NCBI GenBank assembly: GCA_024636405.1
Contig: JAGXHC010000120.1
Coordinates: 1 to 21,115, forward strand
Direction of reading: 5' to 3'
DNA length: 21,115 nucleotides
DNA from: Sulfitobacter sp.
GTDB taxonomy: Bacteria; Pseudomonadota; Alphaproteobacteria; Rhodobacterales; Rhodobacteraceae
Part shown: one piece after another, positions 14,701-21,115 of the stretch
How positions within the stretch are numbered: position 1 is the stretch's first letter
Layout: each line of letters opens with the position of its first letter
Program-made: the position numbers and the translations under genes
Notes under the pieces: model-generated
Told to the model about the DNA's origin: nothing
Database searches by the model: none
The model's input: only the letters and a program-made list of their open reading frames with translations

Positions 14701-14727
14701 CAAGGACCCCGAATTTCGGGGTCCTTG
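14701..14727. terminator. Bidirectional terminator-like hairpin
   Basis: A perfect 13-bp inverted repeat (arms 14701-14713 and 14715-14727, AAGGACCCCG type) with a 1-nt centre lies 18 bp after the substrate-binding protein gene. It is 57 bp past the stop of the convergent deacetylase gene. The T-tracts on both sides are short, so its efficiency is uncertain. Confidence 0.7.
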
Positions 14728-14783
14728 CGTCACATTCCCGAAGTGGCAGGGCAAGAATTCGGCGGTTCTGCTGCTACAAACCC

Positions 14784-15917
14784 TTAAATCGACCGCGAAG
14801 ACGGTAATGGTCGGCGTGCAAGCCGCGCTGCATTCTCCTTTACCTCAGCAGCCACCACGCCCGCGCGTGCGCCATCCTGGAGAGTGGTAAACCAGTGCTC
14901 GGGCGGGTTCTTGCCCCGCCGGTTTCCGTCAAAACGCAGCCCCCTCAACACCGCTTCGGCGTTCTTGGGCAAGGTTTCGGGGATCGCGTGTCCATTCATC
15001 ACCGCCCAGATTCCAGTCCAAAGCCGTCCGACCGACCACGGATTATAGCCGCCACCGCCCAGCACAAGAAGGCGCGGGACACCCAGCGCCATCAGCCCAC
15101 GCAGCATATCCCAATGCGCGTTGTTGCTCAGGCTCAGATGGGAAAGCGGGTCTTCCTCCACGCCATCTGCGCCGCAAAGGAAAACGATGGCATCCGGTGC
15201 AAAATCCGCAACCTTCGGCAGGATCAATGCGTCGCGGACATAGGCCATTTCGCTATCGTTGAATCCGCGCGGCACCGGCATGTTAAACGCATTGCCGCCC
15301 CCATCGTTTTCGATCGGCCCGGTACGCGGCCAAAGACGATCCTCGTGAACCGACATCAACAGGCATTCGGGATCGCCGGCGAAACCTTTTTCAACGCCGT
15401 CGGGGTGGTGCGCGTCGATGTCGACATATGCGATCCGCCGCACGCCGCTTGTCCGCAGGCTTAGCATCGCCAGAACAGGATCGTTCAGATAGCAAAAGCC
15501 GTTTGCGCGGTCCGGCATCCCGTGATGGGTTCCCCCTGCCGGGTTATAGATCACGCCACCATCCCGCAAAAGCTCTCCGGCCAGAATTGATCCACCGGCG
15601 GCGGTGGCAGGTCGGCGAAAAATCTCGGGAAACACCGGGTTTGTCACGCTGCCGATGTCGTGCCGTGCACGGTCCAGTGCACTGGCCACTTGCGCACGCT
15701 CCACCCTTTGCAAGGCGGCGATATATTCCGAAGTGTGCCATTTTGTCAGAGCGGCAGGTTTCGCGCGCGGAGAGGTTCGGAATTGGGCATTGGGCAACCA
15801 TCCCATCGCACGGCAAAGATCCGTAACCGTCGATACGCGTGGCACCCTAAGCGGATGCCATCTGCCGTAACTTGAGGCGCGGTAAATCTCATGTCCGATG
15901 AACAAGGGTTGCGGCAT
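14784..15917 (-). CDS. Histone-deacetylase-family enzyme (AcuC-like)
   Basis: A 377-residue protein with the arginase/deacetylase fold. The active site can be mapped: His131-His132 in NPAGGTHHG, zinc ligands Asp168 and His170 in YVDIDAHH, Asp251 in LCGADGVEEDPL, and catalytic Tyr291 in LGGGGYNPW. Bacterial members remove acetyl groups from protein lysines (AcuC), acetylpolyamines or other acetylamides. The segment after the zinc ligands reads HHPDGVE instead of the more usual HHGDGV, a substitution in the loop near the metal. It lies on the minus strand between the ABC substrate-binding protein and its likely permease operon. No good ribosome binding site precedes the ATG at 15917. Acetylated polyamine is one plausible substrate, given the GABA/putrescine genes elsewhere, but that is speculative. 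Confidence 0.9.
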   Translation of the reverse strand: MPQPLFIGHEIYRASSYGRWHPLRVPRVSTVTDLCRAMGWLPNAQFRTSPRAKPAALTKWHTSEYIAALQRVERAQVASALDRARHDIGSVTNPVFPEIFRRPATAAGGSILAGELLRDGGVIYNPAGGTHHGMPDRANGFCYLNDPVLAMLSLRTSGVRRIAYVDIDAHHPDGVEKGFAGDPECLLMSVHEDRLWPRTGPIENDGGGNAFNMPVPRGFNDSEMAYVRDALILPKVADFAPDAIVFLCGADGVEEDPLSHLSLSNNAHWDMLRGLMALGVPRLLVLGGGGYNPWSVGRLWTGIWAVMNGHAIPETLPKNAEAVLRGLRFDGNRRGKNPPEHWFTTLQDGARAGVVAAEVKENAARLARRPLPSSRSI

Positions 15918-15974
15918 ACAACAGAGCTAACGCAGATTTTGCGCCCGCCAAGCACAATTCATATCGCAGAAACG

Positions 15975-16002
15975 AAAAAGGGCGCCCGAAGGCACCCTTT
16001 CC
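15975..16002 (-). terminator. Intrinsic terminator of the first HdeA-like gene
   Basis: On the minus strand, 10-bp arms (15991-16000 and 15977-15986, one G-U pair) enclose a UUCG tetraloop and run into five T residues. It begins about 20 bp after the stop at 16021 and isolates the deacetylase gene downstream. Confidence 0.88.
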
Positions 16003-16020
16003 GCAGTTAGTTCAGAAAGA

Positions 16021-16470
16021 TCACTTGGTTCCGTCAAGACCTGCGGCCGCTTCGGATACCATCGCGTCCAGGTTCTGATCGCAGACCGCCATGAACGCTT
16101 CCATTGCAGCTTCGTCCATCGGCTCTGCTGTCATGTTGGATTCCGCTTCGTTTCCGCCAGTGGCTTCAACTGCTTTCGGCTCACCGTCGCTGACCGATCC
16201 AGCTACAGCTGTTGAATCTGTCGCTTCTTCGGTTGTGGTGGTGCCGCCAGTGTCTTCTACGGCTTTCGCATCACCTTCCAAGCTCATGCCATCGGCACCA
16301 GCATGTACTTCAGCAATCGCCATGGCCGCGACTGTCATCTGGTCTTCGGCGCTCAGCGCTTTGTATTCCGCGCATGTCATCGAAGCGCTCATGTGAGCAG
16401 CGGCAAACGCTGGTGCCGAAACGGTGCCCATCAGGCCAGCGATAGCAAGTGTTTTCAAAGTCATTTTCAT
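16021..16470 (-). CDS. HdeA/HdeB-like exported protein with acidic repeat linker
   Basis: A 149-residue protein from the ATG at 16470, which has GGAG 7 nt upstream. The signal peptide is at about 1-23 (LAIAGLMGTVSAPAFA). The mature part begins with MTCAEYKALSAEDQ and ends with AVCDQNLDAMVSEAA. The only two cysteines (Cys33, Cys130) could form one disulfide, as in HdeA/HdeB acid-stress chaperones of the periplasm. Between them lies an acidic, Thr/Ser/Ala-rich linker of about 60 residues, with an internal repeat KAVEDTGG (69-76) and KAVEATGG (99-106) that HdeA lacks. Tandem with a paralogue upstream. An EcfG-type promoter lies 45 bp before the start. The HdeA relation rests on the CxxY/Cys pattern and export and is moderately sure. 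Confidence 0.8.
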   Translation of the reverse strand: MKMTLKTLAIAGLMGTVSAPAFAAAHMSASMTCAEYKALSAEDQMTVAAMAIAEVHAGADGMSLEGDAKAVEDTGGTTTTEEATDSTAVAGSVSDGEPKAVEATGGNEAESNMTAEPMDEAAMEAFMAVCDQNLDAMVSEAAAGLDGTK

Positions 16471-16514
16471 TTGGTAGCTCCAGTGTTTGCAGTTTCTAAG
16501 TTCATCGCAGATAC

Positions 16515-16539
16515 AACACCGCGAACTCCATATGGTTCC
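16515..16539 (-). promoter_or_regulatory. EcfG-type promoter of the first HdeA-like gene
   Basis: Minus strand: GGAAC (16535-16539), 16-bp spacer, TGTT (16515-16518), 45 bp before the ATG at 16470. The -10 variant and spacing are the same as in the YqjD-like promoter, 9.9 kb away. Confidence 0.7.
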
Positions 16540-16589
16540 ATTGAATCGCACCGCTTTTGCACCCGATGACAAACACGTGAATGCCAAAC

Positions 16590-16616
16590 GTAAACGGGCA
16601 CCTGAGGGGGTGCCCG
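16590..16616 (-). terminator. Hairpin after the second HdeA-like gene
   Basis: An 8-bp stem (16609-16616 with 16595-16602, CGGGCACC type) and 6-nt loop are followed on the minus strand by TTTACGTTTG. The T-run is interrupted. It lies 54 bp after the stop at 16670, upstream of the promoter of the next paralogue, so the two genes appear to be separate transcription units. Confidence 0.65.
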
Positions 16617-16669
16617 CCGTTGTTTGCGGTTCGTAAAGTCTGTGAGTGTAAAAGTCAGCGTGCCTTGGT

Positions 16670-17077
16670 TTAGCGCGTTCCGAACTGACCTGCCGCCGCT
16701 TCTTGAACAGTGGCATCCCAATTCCGCGAACAAATGCGGTTCAGAACACCCATTTCTTCCGCGTAGCGGGTCATATCATCATCTGCACCAGCAATAGAGG
16801 TAGCGGTTGCGCTGCCTTCAGTGCTTGCTTGTGTGTTGCTTTCGCCAGATGTGGTTCCGACAGAAGATTCAGTCGCGGTCGGTGTTCCGTCACCGGGTGC
16901 CGCATTGTCATTCAGATCGGTAATGGCCATCATCGCAATCTTGTCTCGATCGGCACCGCCGAGCTGATTATACTCCTCACAAGTCATCGTTGTACTCATG
17001 TGAGCCGCGGCGAACGCCGTGGTGGAAAATGTGCCCATAAGGCCAGCAATCGCAAGTGCTTTAAATGTCGTATTCAT
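16670..17077 (-). CDS. Second HdeA/HdeB-like exported protein (tandem paralogue)
   Basis: A 135-residue protein from the ATG at 17077, which has GGAG 8 nt upstream. An ATG at 17104 would add nine residues before the signal peptide and is less likely. The signal peptide and first mature residues (LAIAGLMGTFSTTAFAAAHM, then MTCEEYNQLGGADR) closely match the neighbouring paralogue. Cys33 is at the identical position, and the second Cys (116) sits in RICSRNWDATVQEAAAG, again like the neighbour. The linker between the cysteines is Thr/Ser/Gly-rich and differs almost completely from the neighbour's, showing that the ends are conserved and the middle is free to change. A weak EcfG-type motif lies upstream. 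The product is expected in the periplasm, perhaps as a stress chaperone. Confidence 0.78.
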   Translation of the reverse strand: MNTTFKALAIAGLMGTFSTTAFAAAHMSTTMTCEEYNQLGGADRDKIAMMAITDLNDNAAPGDGTPTATESSVGTTSGESNTQASTEGSATATSIAGADDDMTRYAEEMGVLNRICSRNWDATVQEAAAGQFGTR

Positions 17078-17336
17078 ATCTGCATCTCCAAATCTAGTTT
17101 TCATTGGTGAACTAACCCTCCCAATTGATTAAAGTTCAAAAAAAGTTCGGATCGCTGATTTCTATCGTTCTATAATGATGATTTTTCTTATCATTTACAT
17201 AACGTTATCAAGTTATCGCATCGCGAAATACTATTTGCCAGCAAAAGCAGCACTTGCCCGGTGTCAGTGCAAACTAAGTGGTGAAACCTGCTTCGCGCCA
17301 CTGGACCCGCTTCGGTTCCGCCCCTAATCTCGCGTA
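17078..17336. other. AT-rich intergenic region before the permease operon
   Basis: This 259-bp gap separates the divergent HdeA-like gene and permease operon. Its centre (about 17125-17230) is clearly richer in A and T than the rest of the window and contains a small inverted repeat AATGAT/ATCATT (17174-17179 and 17190-17195). It probably holds the promoter of the transporter operon, but I cannot place a convincing -35/-10 pair. Beyond the weak EcfG-like motif I see no other feature. Confidence 0.45.
17114..17138 (-). promoter_or_regulatory. Weak EcfG-like motif before the second HdeA-like gene
   Basis: Minus strand: TGAAC (17134-17138), 16-bp spacer, GGTT (17114-17117), 37 bp before the ATG at 17077. 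There are two mismatches from consensus, one in the -35 element. Position and spacing fit, sequence only partly. Confidence 0.35.
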
Positions 17337-18284
17337 ATGTTGCGCTATACCCTCAAACGCCTTCTCTCATTGACGATCAGCCTGATCGTTGCGTCCTTTG
17401 TCATCTTTTTGGTGATCGAAGTCGCACCAGGGGATCCTGCGTCCTTTATGCTGGGCATGAATGCCCAACCAGAAACGCTGGCCGCACTGCGCGCAGAGCT
17501 GGGTTTGGATATGTCAAAGGGTGCGCGATATCTGGACTGGATCGGCGGCATGGCTGTCGGGGATTTCGGAACGTCATATACCTACCGGACCCCGGTCATT
17601 TCCATGATCAAAGACCGGATGTGGGTATCTTTGCCGCTGGCGCTTTACGCATTGGTGCTGTCAACGGTCATCGCCTTTCCGGCTGGAATATTTGCCGCAT
17701 CCCGGCGCGGCCAGAGCGGCGATATCGGCGTCATGGGTGCGACGCAACTGGGCGTGGCCGTGCCCAATTTCTGGTTTGCCATGATGTTGGTGCTGGTGTT
17801 TGCCATCAACCTGCGCTGGTTTTCGGCAGGCGGTTTTGTCGGTTGGGACAAGGGGTTGTGGGCGGGGCTGCATGCGCTGACGCTGCCCGCCGTCGCGCTG
17901 GCTTTGCCGCAGGCCGCGATCCTCGCACGGGTGATGCGGTCCGCGCTGTTGGATGTGCTGGGCGAAGATTACATGCGCACCGCGCGGGCGAAAGGGCTGA
18001 CGGCGCGGCAGGCACTGTGGCGGCACGGGGTCCGCAATGCGCTGATCCCGGTGTTGACGATCATCGGGCTGCAGTTCTCGTTCCTGCTGGCCGGGTCTAT
18101 CATCATTGAACAGGTTTTCTATCTGCCGGGGCTGGGTCGGCTGGTGTTTCAATCCATCTCTGCGCGCGATCTGATTGTGGTTGAATCGGTGGTAATGCTG
18201 TTGGTGTTCAGCGTGATCATGGTCAACTTCCTTGTTGATCTGGCCTATGCGATTGTCGATCCGCGACTGCGGACGCGAACATGA
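17337..18284 (+). CDS. ABC transporter permease, DppB/OppB type
   Basis: A 315-residue inner-membrane permease that begins MLRYTLKRLLSLTISLIVASF, the typical DppB opening, followed by FLVIEVAPGDPA. It has about six spans and the EAA loop EDYMRTARAKGLTARQALWRHGVRNALIP that docks on the ATPase. It forms the transport channel with the next gene product. The upstream 259 bp are AT-rich for this genome, and no ribosome binding site is visible just before the ATG, so the transcript may be leaderless or the start may differ slightly. The stop overlaps the next start by 4 nt (ATGA). It lies 2.65 kb after the substrate-binding protein gene, its likely partner. Confidence 0.93.
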   Translation: MLRYTLKRLLSLTISLIVASFVIFLVIEVAPGDPASFMLGMNAQPETLAALRAELGLDMSKGARYLDWIGGMAVGDFGTSYTYRTPVISMIKDRMWVSLPLALYALVLSTVIAFPAGIFAASRRGQSGDIGVMGATQLGVAVPNFWFAMMLVLVFAINLRWFSAGGFVGWDKGLWAGLHALTLPAVALALPQAAILARVMRSALLDVLGEDYMRTARAKGLTARQALWRHGVRNALIPVLTIIGLQFSFLLAGSIIIEQVFYLPGLGRLVFQSISARDLIVVESVVMLLVFSVIMVNFLVDLAYAIVDPRLRTRT

Positions 18285-19096
18285 GACGCAACCTGATCAT
18301 TGGCAGTCTGTTGTCGTTGGTGTTTGTCGCGGCGGCGCTGGTCAGCTTTGTGTGGACGCCGTTTGATCACACCTCGCTTGATATTCCCAACAAGCTACAG
18401 GCGCCGAATGGCACGCATCTTCTTGGCACCGATCATTTCGGGCGCGACATTCTGAGCATGATCATGGTAGGCGCGCGCACCTCGATTGCGGTTGCGCTGG
18501 TCGCTGTGGGCATCGGCATGGGGCTTGGTATACCGCTGGGGCTTTGGGCAGCAGCGCAGCGCGGATCGCTGATCGACGAGGTGATCATGCGCGGCAACGA
18601 CCTTGTCTTTGCCTTCCCGGCCATCGTCATTGCCATATTGATCACCGCGGTGTTTGGTGCCGGTGCGGTAAATGCGATCATCGCCATCGGCATCTTCAAC
18701 ATTCCCGTCTTTGCACGCATCACCCGTGGTGCGGCACTCAGCCTTTGGCAGCGCGAATTCATCCTGGCTGCGCGCGTGGCGGGCAAATCTGCCGCCCGCA
18801 TATCGGCAGAGCATATCCTGCCCAATGTCACGAACCTTCTCATTGTTCAGGGCACGATCCAGTTCAGCCTTGGCATCCTTGCCGAGGCCGGGCTGTCTTA
18901 TGTCGGGCTGGGGGCGCAGCCGCCGACGCCATCCTGGGGTCGGATGCTGGCGGATGCGCAGACCATGGTCAGCATTGCACCCCACATGGCGCTGATGCCG
19001 GGTTTCGCGATCATTCTCACGGTGCTGGGACTGAACCTGATGGGCGATGGACTGCGCGATTATCTTGATCCCCGGTTACGGGTGGCACGCGCATGA
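18281..19096 (+). CDS. ABC transporter permease, DppC/OppC type
   Basis: A 271-residue permease. One N-terminal span is followed by the DppC signature HLLGTDHFGRDILSMIMVGARTS, about five more spans, and an EAA loop (FILAARVAGKSAARISAEHILPN). The C-terminus carries GLGAQPPTPSWGRML and GDGLRDYLDPRLR, both family hallmarks. It starts within the stop of the upstream permease and its own stop overlaps the ATPase start by 4 nt, so the three are translationally coupled. It should pair with the DppB-type subunit as a heterodimer. Confidence 0.93.
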   Translation: MRRNLIIGSLLSLVFVAAALVSFVWTPFDHTSLDIPNKLQAPNGTHLLGTDHFGRDILSMIMVGARTSIAVALVAVGIGMGLGIPLGLWAAAQRGSLIDEVIMRGNDLVFAFPAIVIAILITAVFGAGAVNAIIAIGIFNIPVFARITRGAALSLWQREFILAARVAGKSAARISAEHILPNVTNLLIVQGTIQFSLGILAEAGLSYVGLGAQPPTPSWGRMLADAQTMVSIAPHMALMPGFAIILTVLGLNLMGDGLRDYLDPRLRVARA

Positions 19097-20694
19097 GCCT
19101 GCTCGACATCACCAAACTGTCGCTGTCGATCCACGGGTTGAAGATTCTGCACGACATCACGCTGAACGTCGCCCCCGGCGAGATCGTGGCAATCACCGGT
19201 GAAAGCGGATCGGGAAAATCCATGACCGCGCTCGCCGCGATGCAACTGCTGCCAAAGGGAAGCCGGACCTCCGGACATATCATGGTGGGCGACCGCGATC
19301 TTACACAGATGTCCGAGGCGGAACTGTGCACCATGCGCGGGAATGACATGGGTATGGTGTTTCAGGAGCCGATGACCGCGCTCAATCCTGTACAATCCAT
19401 CGGGCGGCAAGTGTCAGAAACGCTGCGCATCCATGACCCCGCGATATCCGCCAGCGCCGCACAAACGCGCGCCGCCGCAACGCTGACGCGCGTCGGCCTG
19501 CCGCAAGACCGCTTTCCGCTGTCGCGGTATCCGCATGAGCTGTCAGGCGGCCAGCGGCAGCGCGTGGTCATAGCGATGGCGATTGCCCGTCACCCCCGAT
19601 TGTTGATTGCGGATGAACCGACGACCGCGCTGGATGTCACCACACAGGCGCAAATCCTGACCTTGTTGCGCGATCTGGCGCGTCAGGACGGCATGGGCCT
19701 GCTGATGATTACCCATGACCTTGCTGTTGTGGCGGATATGGCCGACCGCATCGTCGTGATGCGCCAAGGCGAAGTGGTAGAGCAAGGTGAGACGCAGCAC
19801 CTGTTGCGCAACATGCGACATCCCTACACGCGTATGCTTTTTGCGGCATCCGGGCACCGCGTTACGTTGCCAAAGGCACCCGTACCCACACCGCTGCTTG
19901 AGGTGTCAGGTGTGTCACGGGATTACCGCACGCCACGCACGACCGTGTTTGGCCGTCCCGGTATATTCCGCGCGGTGGATGACGTTTCATTCACCCTTCA
20001 CCGTGGAGAACGGCTTGGGCTTGTGGGGGAATCGGGCTGCGGCAAGTCCACGTTGACCCGTGCGATACTGGGGTTGGAACCGGTGCAAGACGGGTCAATC
20101 ACGCTGGACGGTGCGCCCGTATTCAGCGGCCACCGGCCCAATCTGGGAGTACGGCGCAAGATGCAGGTGGTGTTTCAGGACCCATTCGGCAGCTTCAACC
20201 CGCGTCACCGGGTTGATCGCCTGATCACCGAGCCGTTTCATCTGCTGCCCGATCCGCCGCAGGGCAAGGCGCGCCGGGACGCCATCGGCGATGCCCTGAC
20301 CGCTGTGGGCCTGACCGCAGATGATGCCCAGAAGTACATCCACGAATTTTCCGGCGGGCAACGCCAACGCATCGCCATTGCCCGCGCCCTGATCATTCGT
20401 CCCGAGCTGATCCTGTTCGACGAGGCGGTGAGCGCGCTTGACGTTTCCGTCCGTGCGCAGATTCTTGATCTGTTGGCGGAGCTTTGCACAGCGTATGATC
20501 TGACCTATCTGTTCATATCGCATGACCTGTCCGTGGTCCGCACGATAACCGACAGGGTGCTGGTGATGAAATCCGGCAAGATCGTCGAACAGGGCCCGAC
20601 CGCGACGGTTTTCGAGGCGCCGCAGCATCCCTATACCCAATCGCTTATCGCGGCCGCACCGGTATTGCCGGATATTCAGCAGGCCGCGCTGTGA
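19093..20694 (+). CDS. Fused double ABC ATPase (DppD-DppF type)
   Basis: A 533-residue protein with two complete nucleotide-binding domains in one chain. The first has Walker A GESGSGKS (36-43), signature LSGGQ (150-154), Walker B LLIADE (170-175) and switch His208. The second has Walker A GESGCGKS (312-319), FSGGQ (419-423), LILFDE (439-444) and His477. The end of each domain carries the HPYT motif of peptide-transporter ATPases (243-246 and 512-515). In most systems DppD and DppF are separate; the fused form occurs in GsiA/YejF-like transporters. The Walker B of domain 2 continues DEAVSALD rather than DEPTSALD, which is a tolerated change. It overlaps the permease upstream and the acetyltransferase downstream by 4 nt each, so one polycistronic unit is clear. 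Confidence 0.95.
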   Translation: MSLLDITKLSLSIHGLKILHDITLNVAPGEIVAITGESGSGKSMTALAAMQLLPKGSRTSGHIMVGDRDLTQMSEAELCTMRGNDMGMVFQEPMTALNPVQSIGRQVSETLRIHDPAISASAAQTRAAATLTRVGLPQDRFPLSRYPHELSGGQRQRVVIAMAIARHPRLLIADEPTTALDVTTQAQILTLLRDLARQDGMGLLMITHDLAVVADMADRIVVMRQGEVVEQGETQHLLRNMRHPYTRMLFAASGHRVTLPKAPVPTPLLEVSGVSRDYRTPRTTVFGRPGIFRAVDDVSFTLHRGERLGLVGESGCGKSTLTRAILGLEPVQDGSITLDGAPVFSGHRPNLGVRRKMQVVFQDPFGSFNPRHRVDRLITEPFHLLPDPPQGKARRDAIGDALTAVGLTADDAQKYIHEFSGGQRQRIAIARALIIRPELILFDEAVSALDVSVRAQILDLLAELCTAYDLTYLFISHDLSVVRTITDRVLVMKSGKIVEQGPTATVFEAPQHPYTQSLIAAAPVLPDIQQAAL

Positions 20695-21115
20695 CGAAAC
20701 GCATCACGATCCATACTGTGCCAGAGGCCCGCCGCGCTGAACTGGACGCCATGGCGCTGGCTTATTACCGCGAGATTTTGCCGCAGGGTCCGCCCTTTTT
20801 CCCTGCCGCGCTTGACCGGTACTGGATTGAGGCAGGGCGTCACCCCTATTTGATTGCGCAGGACGGTGTCTCCATCGGGTTTGCGTTGGTTTGGAACCAC
20901 CGCGATGGCACACATGAATTGACGGAATTTACGGTCCAGCCTGCATTTCGACATCGCGGCATCGGCACGGTGGCAGCACTTCTGGTTTTTGAATCGCTGG
21001 GCGGCGACTGGGTTCTGGGCGTGGCCAAGCAGTCACCCGGCGGCATGGCGTTCTGGCAGCAGGCGCTGGAAACCGGTGAGAATGTCACCGAAATCACCCA
21101 AGGGCCGCCCCGCAC
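20691..21115 (+). CDS. GNAT-family N-acetyltransferase (3' end outside window)
   Basis: A GTG start at 20691 overlaps the ATPase stop codon by 4 nt (GTGA), and 141 codons are visible before the window ends. The GNAT acetyl-CoA-binding motif A is clear at about 77-100: LTEFTVQPAFRHRGIGTVAA, with the RxxGxG pyrophosphate loop. The N-terminal half, with YYREILPQGPPFF, probably shapes the acceptor site. Being the last visible gene of a transport operon, it may acetylate the imported compound or a product of it. The acceptor cannot be named. An AcuC-like deacetylase and an M20 deacylase lie in the same region. Confidence 0.88.
   Translation, partial: MTKRITIHTVPEARRAELDAMALAYYREILPQGPPFFPAALDRYWIEAGRHPYLIAQDGVSIGFALVWNHRDGTHELTEFTVQPAFRHRGIGTVAALLVFESLGGDWVLGVAKQSPGGMAFWQQALETGENVTEITQGPPR

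Noticed and set aside
17174..17195. AATGAT/ATCATT inverted repeat as a terminator or operator
   Set aside because: Only 6 bp in AT-rich DNA with a 10-nt gap; chance is likely.
1..21115. CRISPR arrays, insertion sequences, prophage, tRNA or rRNA genes
   Set aside because: No regularly spaced repeats, transposase or integrase motifs, terminal inverted repeats with duplicated targets, or tRNA/rRNA-like segments were seen; the holin-like protein is a YqjE-type membrane protein in a chromosomal stress locus.

Overview
The window looks like chromosomal DNA of an alphaproteobacterium, most likely a marine Rhodobacterales/Roseobacter-group species. The reasons are a complete NepR-EcfG-PhyR general stress response (GSR) locus, which is found only in Alphaproteobacteria, moderately high GC with codon use to match, and gene families typical of that group. 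I see no tRNA, rRNA, CRISPR array, transposase or phage gene.

Layout. (1) 1-2456: the 5' end of a SpoIIAA/STAS-like gene on the minus strand, then gabT (GABA aminotransferase) divergent from a PuuR-type XRE-cupin regulator, which is a putrescine/GABA catabolism unit. (2) 2502-7687: the stress-response core. A 62-residue single-span membrane protein is followed by the minus-strand operon nepR-ecfG-sensor kinase (HisKA_2 type). This is divergent from phyR, which is followed by a YqjD/ElaB-like (DUF883) and YqjE-like membrane-protein pair and a convergent degenerate receiver protein. (3) 7777-10346: a Crp/Fnr regulator convergent with a minus-strand unit of a formate/nitrite-transporter (FNT) family protein, a 14-codon leader ORF and a YihY/BrkB membrane protein. 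(4) 10500-14682: an M20 deacylase, a short Hsp70 (YegD-like) and a family 5 (dipeptide-type) ABC substrate-binding protein. (5) 14784-17077: an AcuC-like histone-deacetylase-family enzyme and two tandem HdeA/HdeB-like exported proteins, all on the minus strand. (6) 17337-21115: a tightly overlapping operon of two Dpp/Opp-type permeases, a fused double ATPase and a GNAT acetyltransferase cut by the window edge.

The main connecting observation is a set of EcfG-type promoter motifs, GGAAC-N16/17-(T/G)GTT. They lie 30-51 bp upstream of phyR, nepR-ecfG, the YqjD-like gene, the 62-residue membrane protein and one HdeA-like gene, each in the correct orientation. Two weaker candidates precede the second HdeA-like gene and the M20 gene. 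The locus therefore appears to encode the GSR switch together with several of its own envelope-stress outputs. Some, a YqjD-YqjE pair and HdeA-like proteins, are families that E. coli controls with sigma-S.

The second theme is uptake and processing of acylated small molecules: ABC transporter, M20 deacylase, HDAC-fold deacetylase, GNAT acetyltransferase. The substrate is unknown and this link rests only on neighbourhood.
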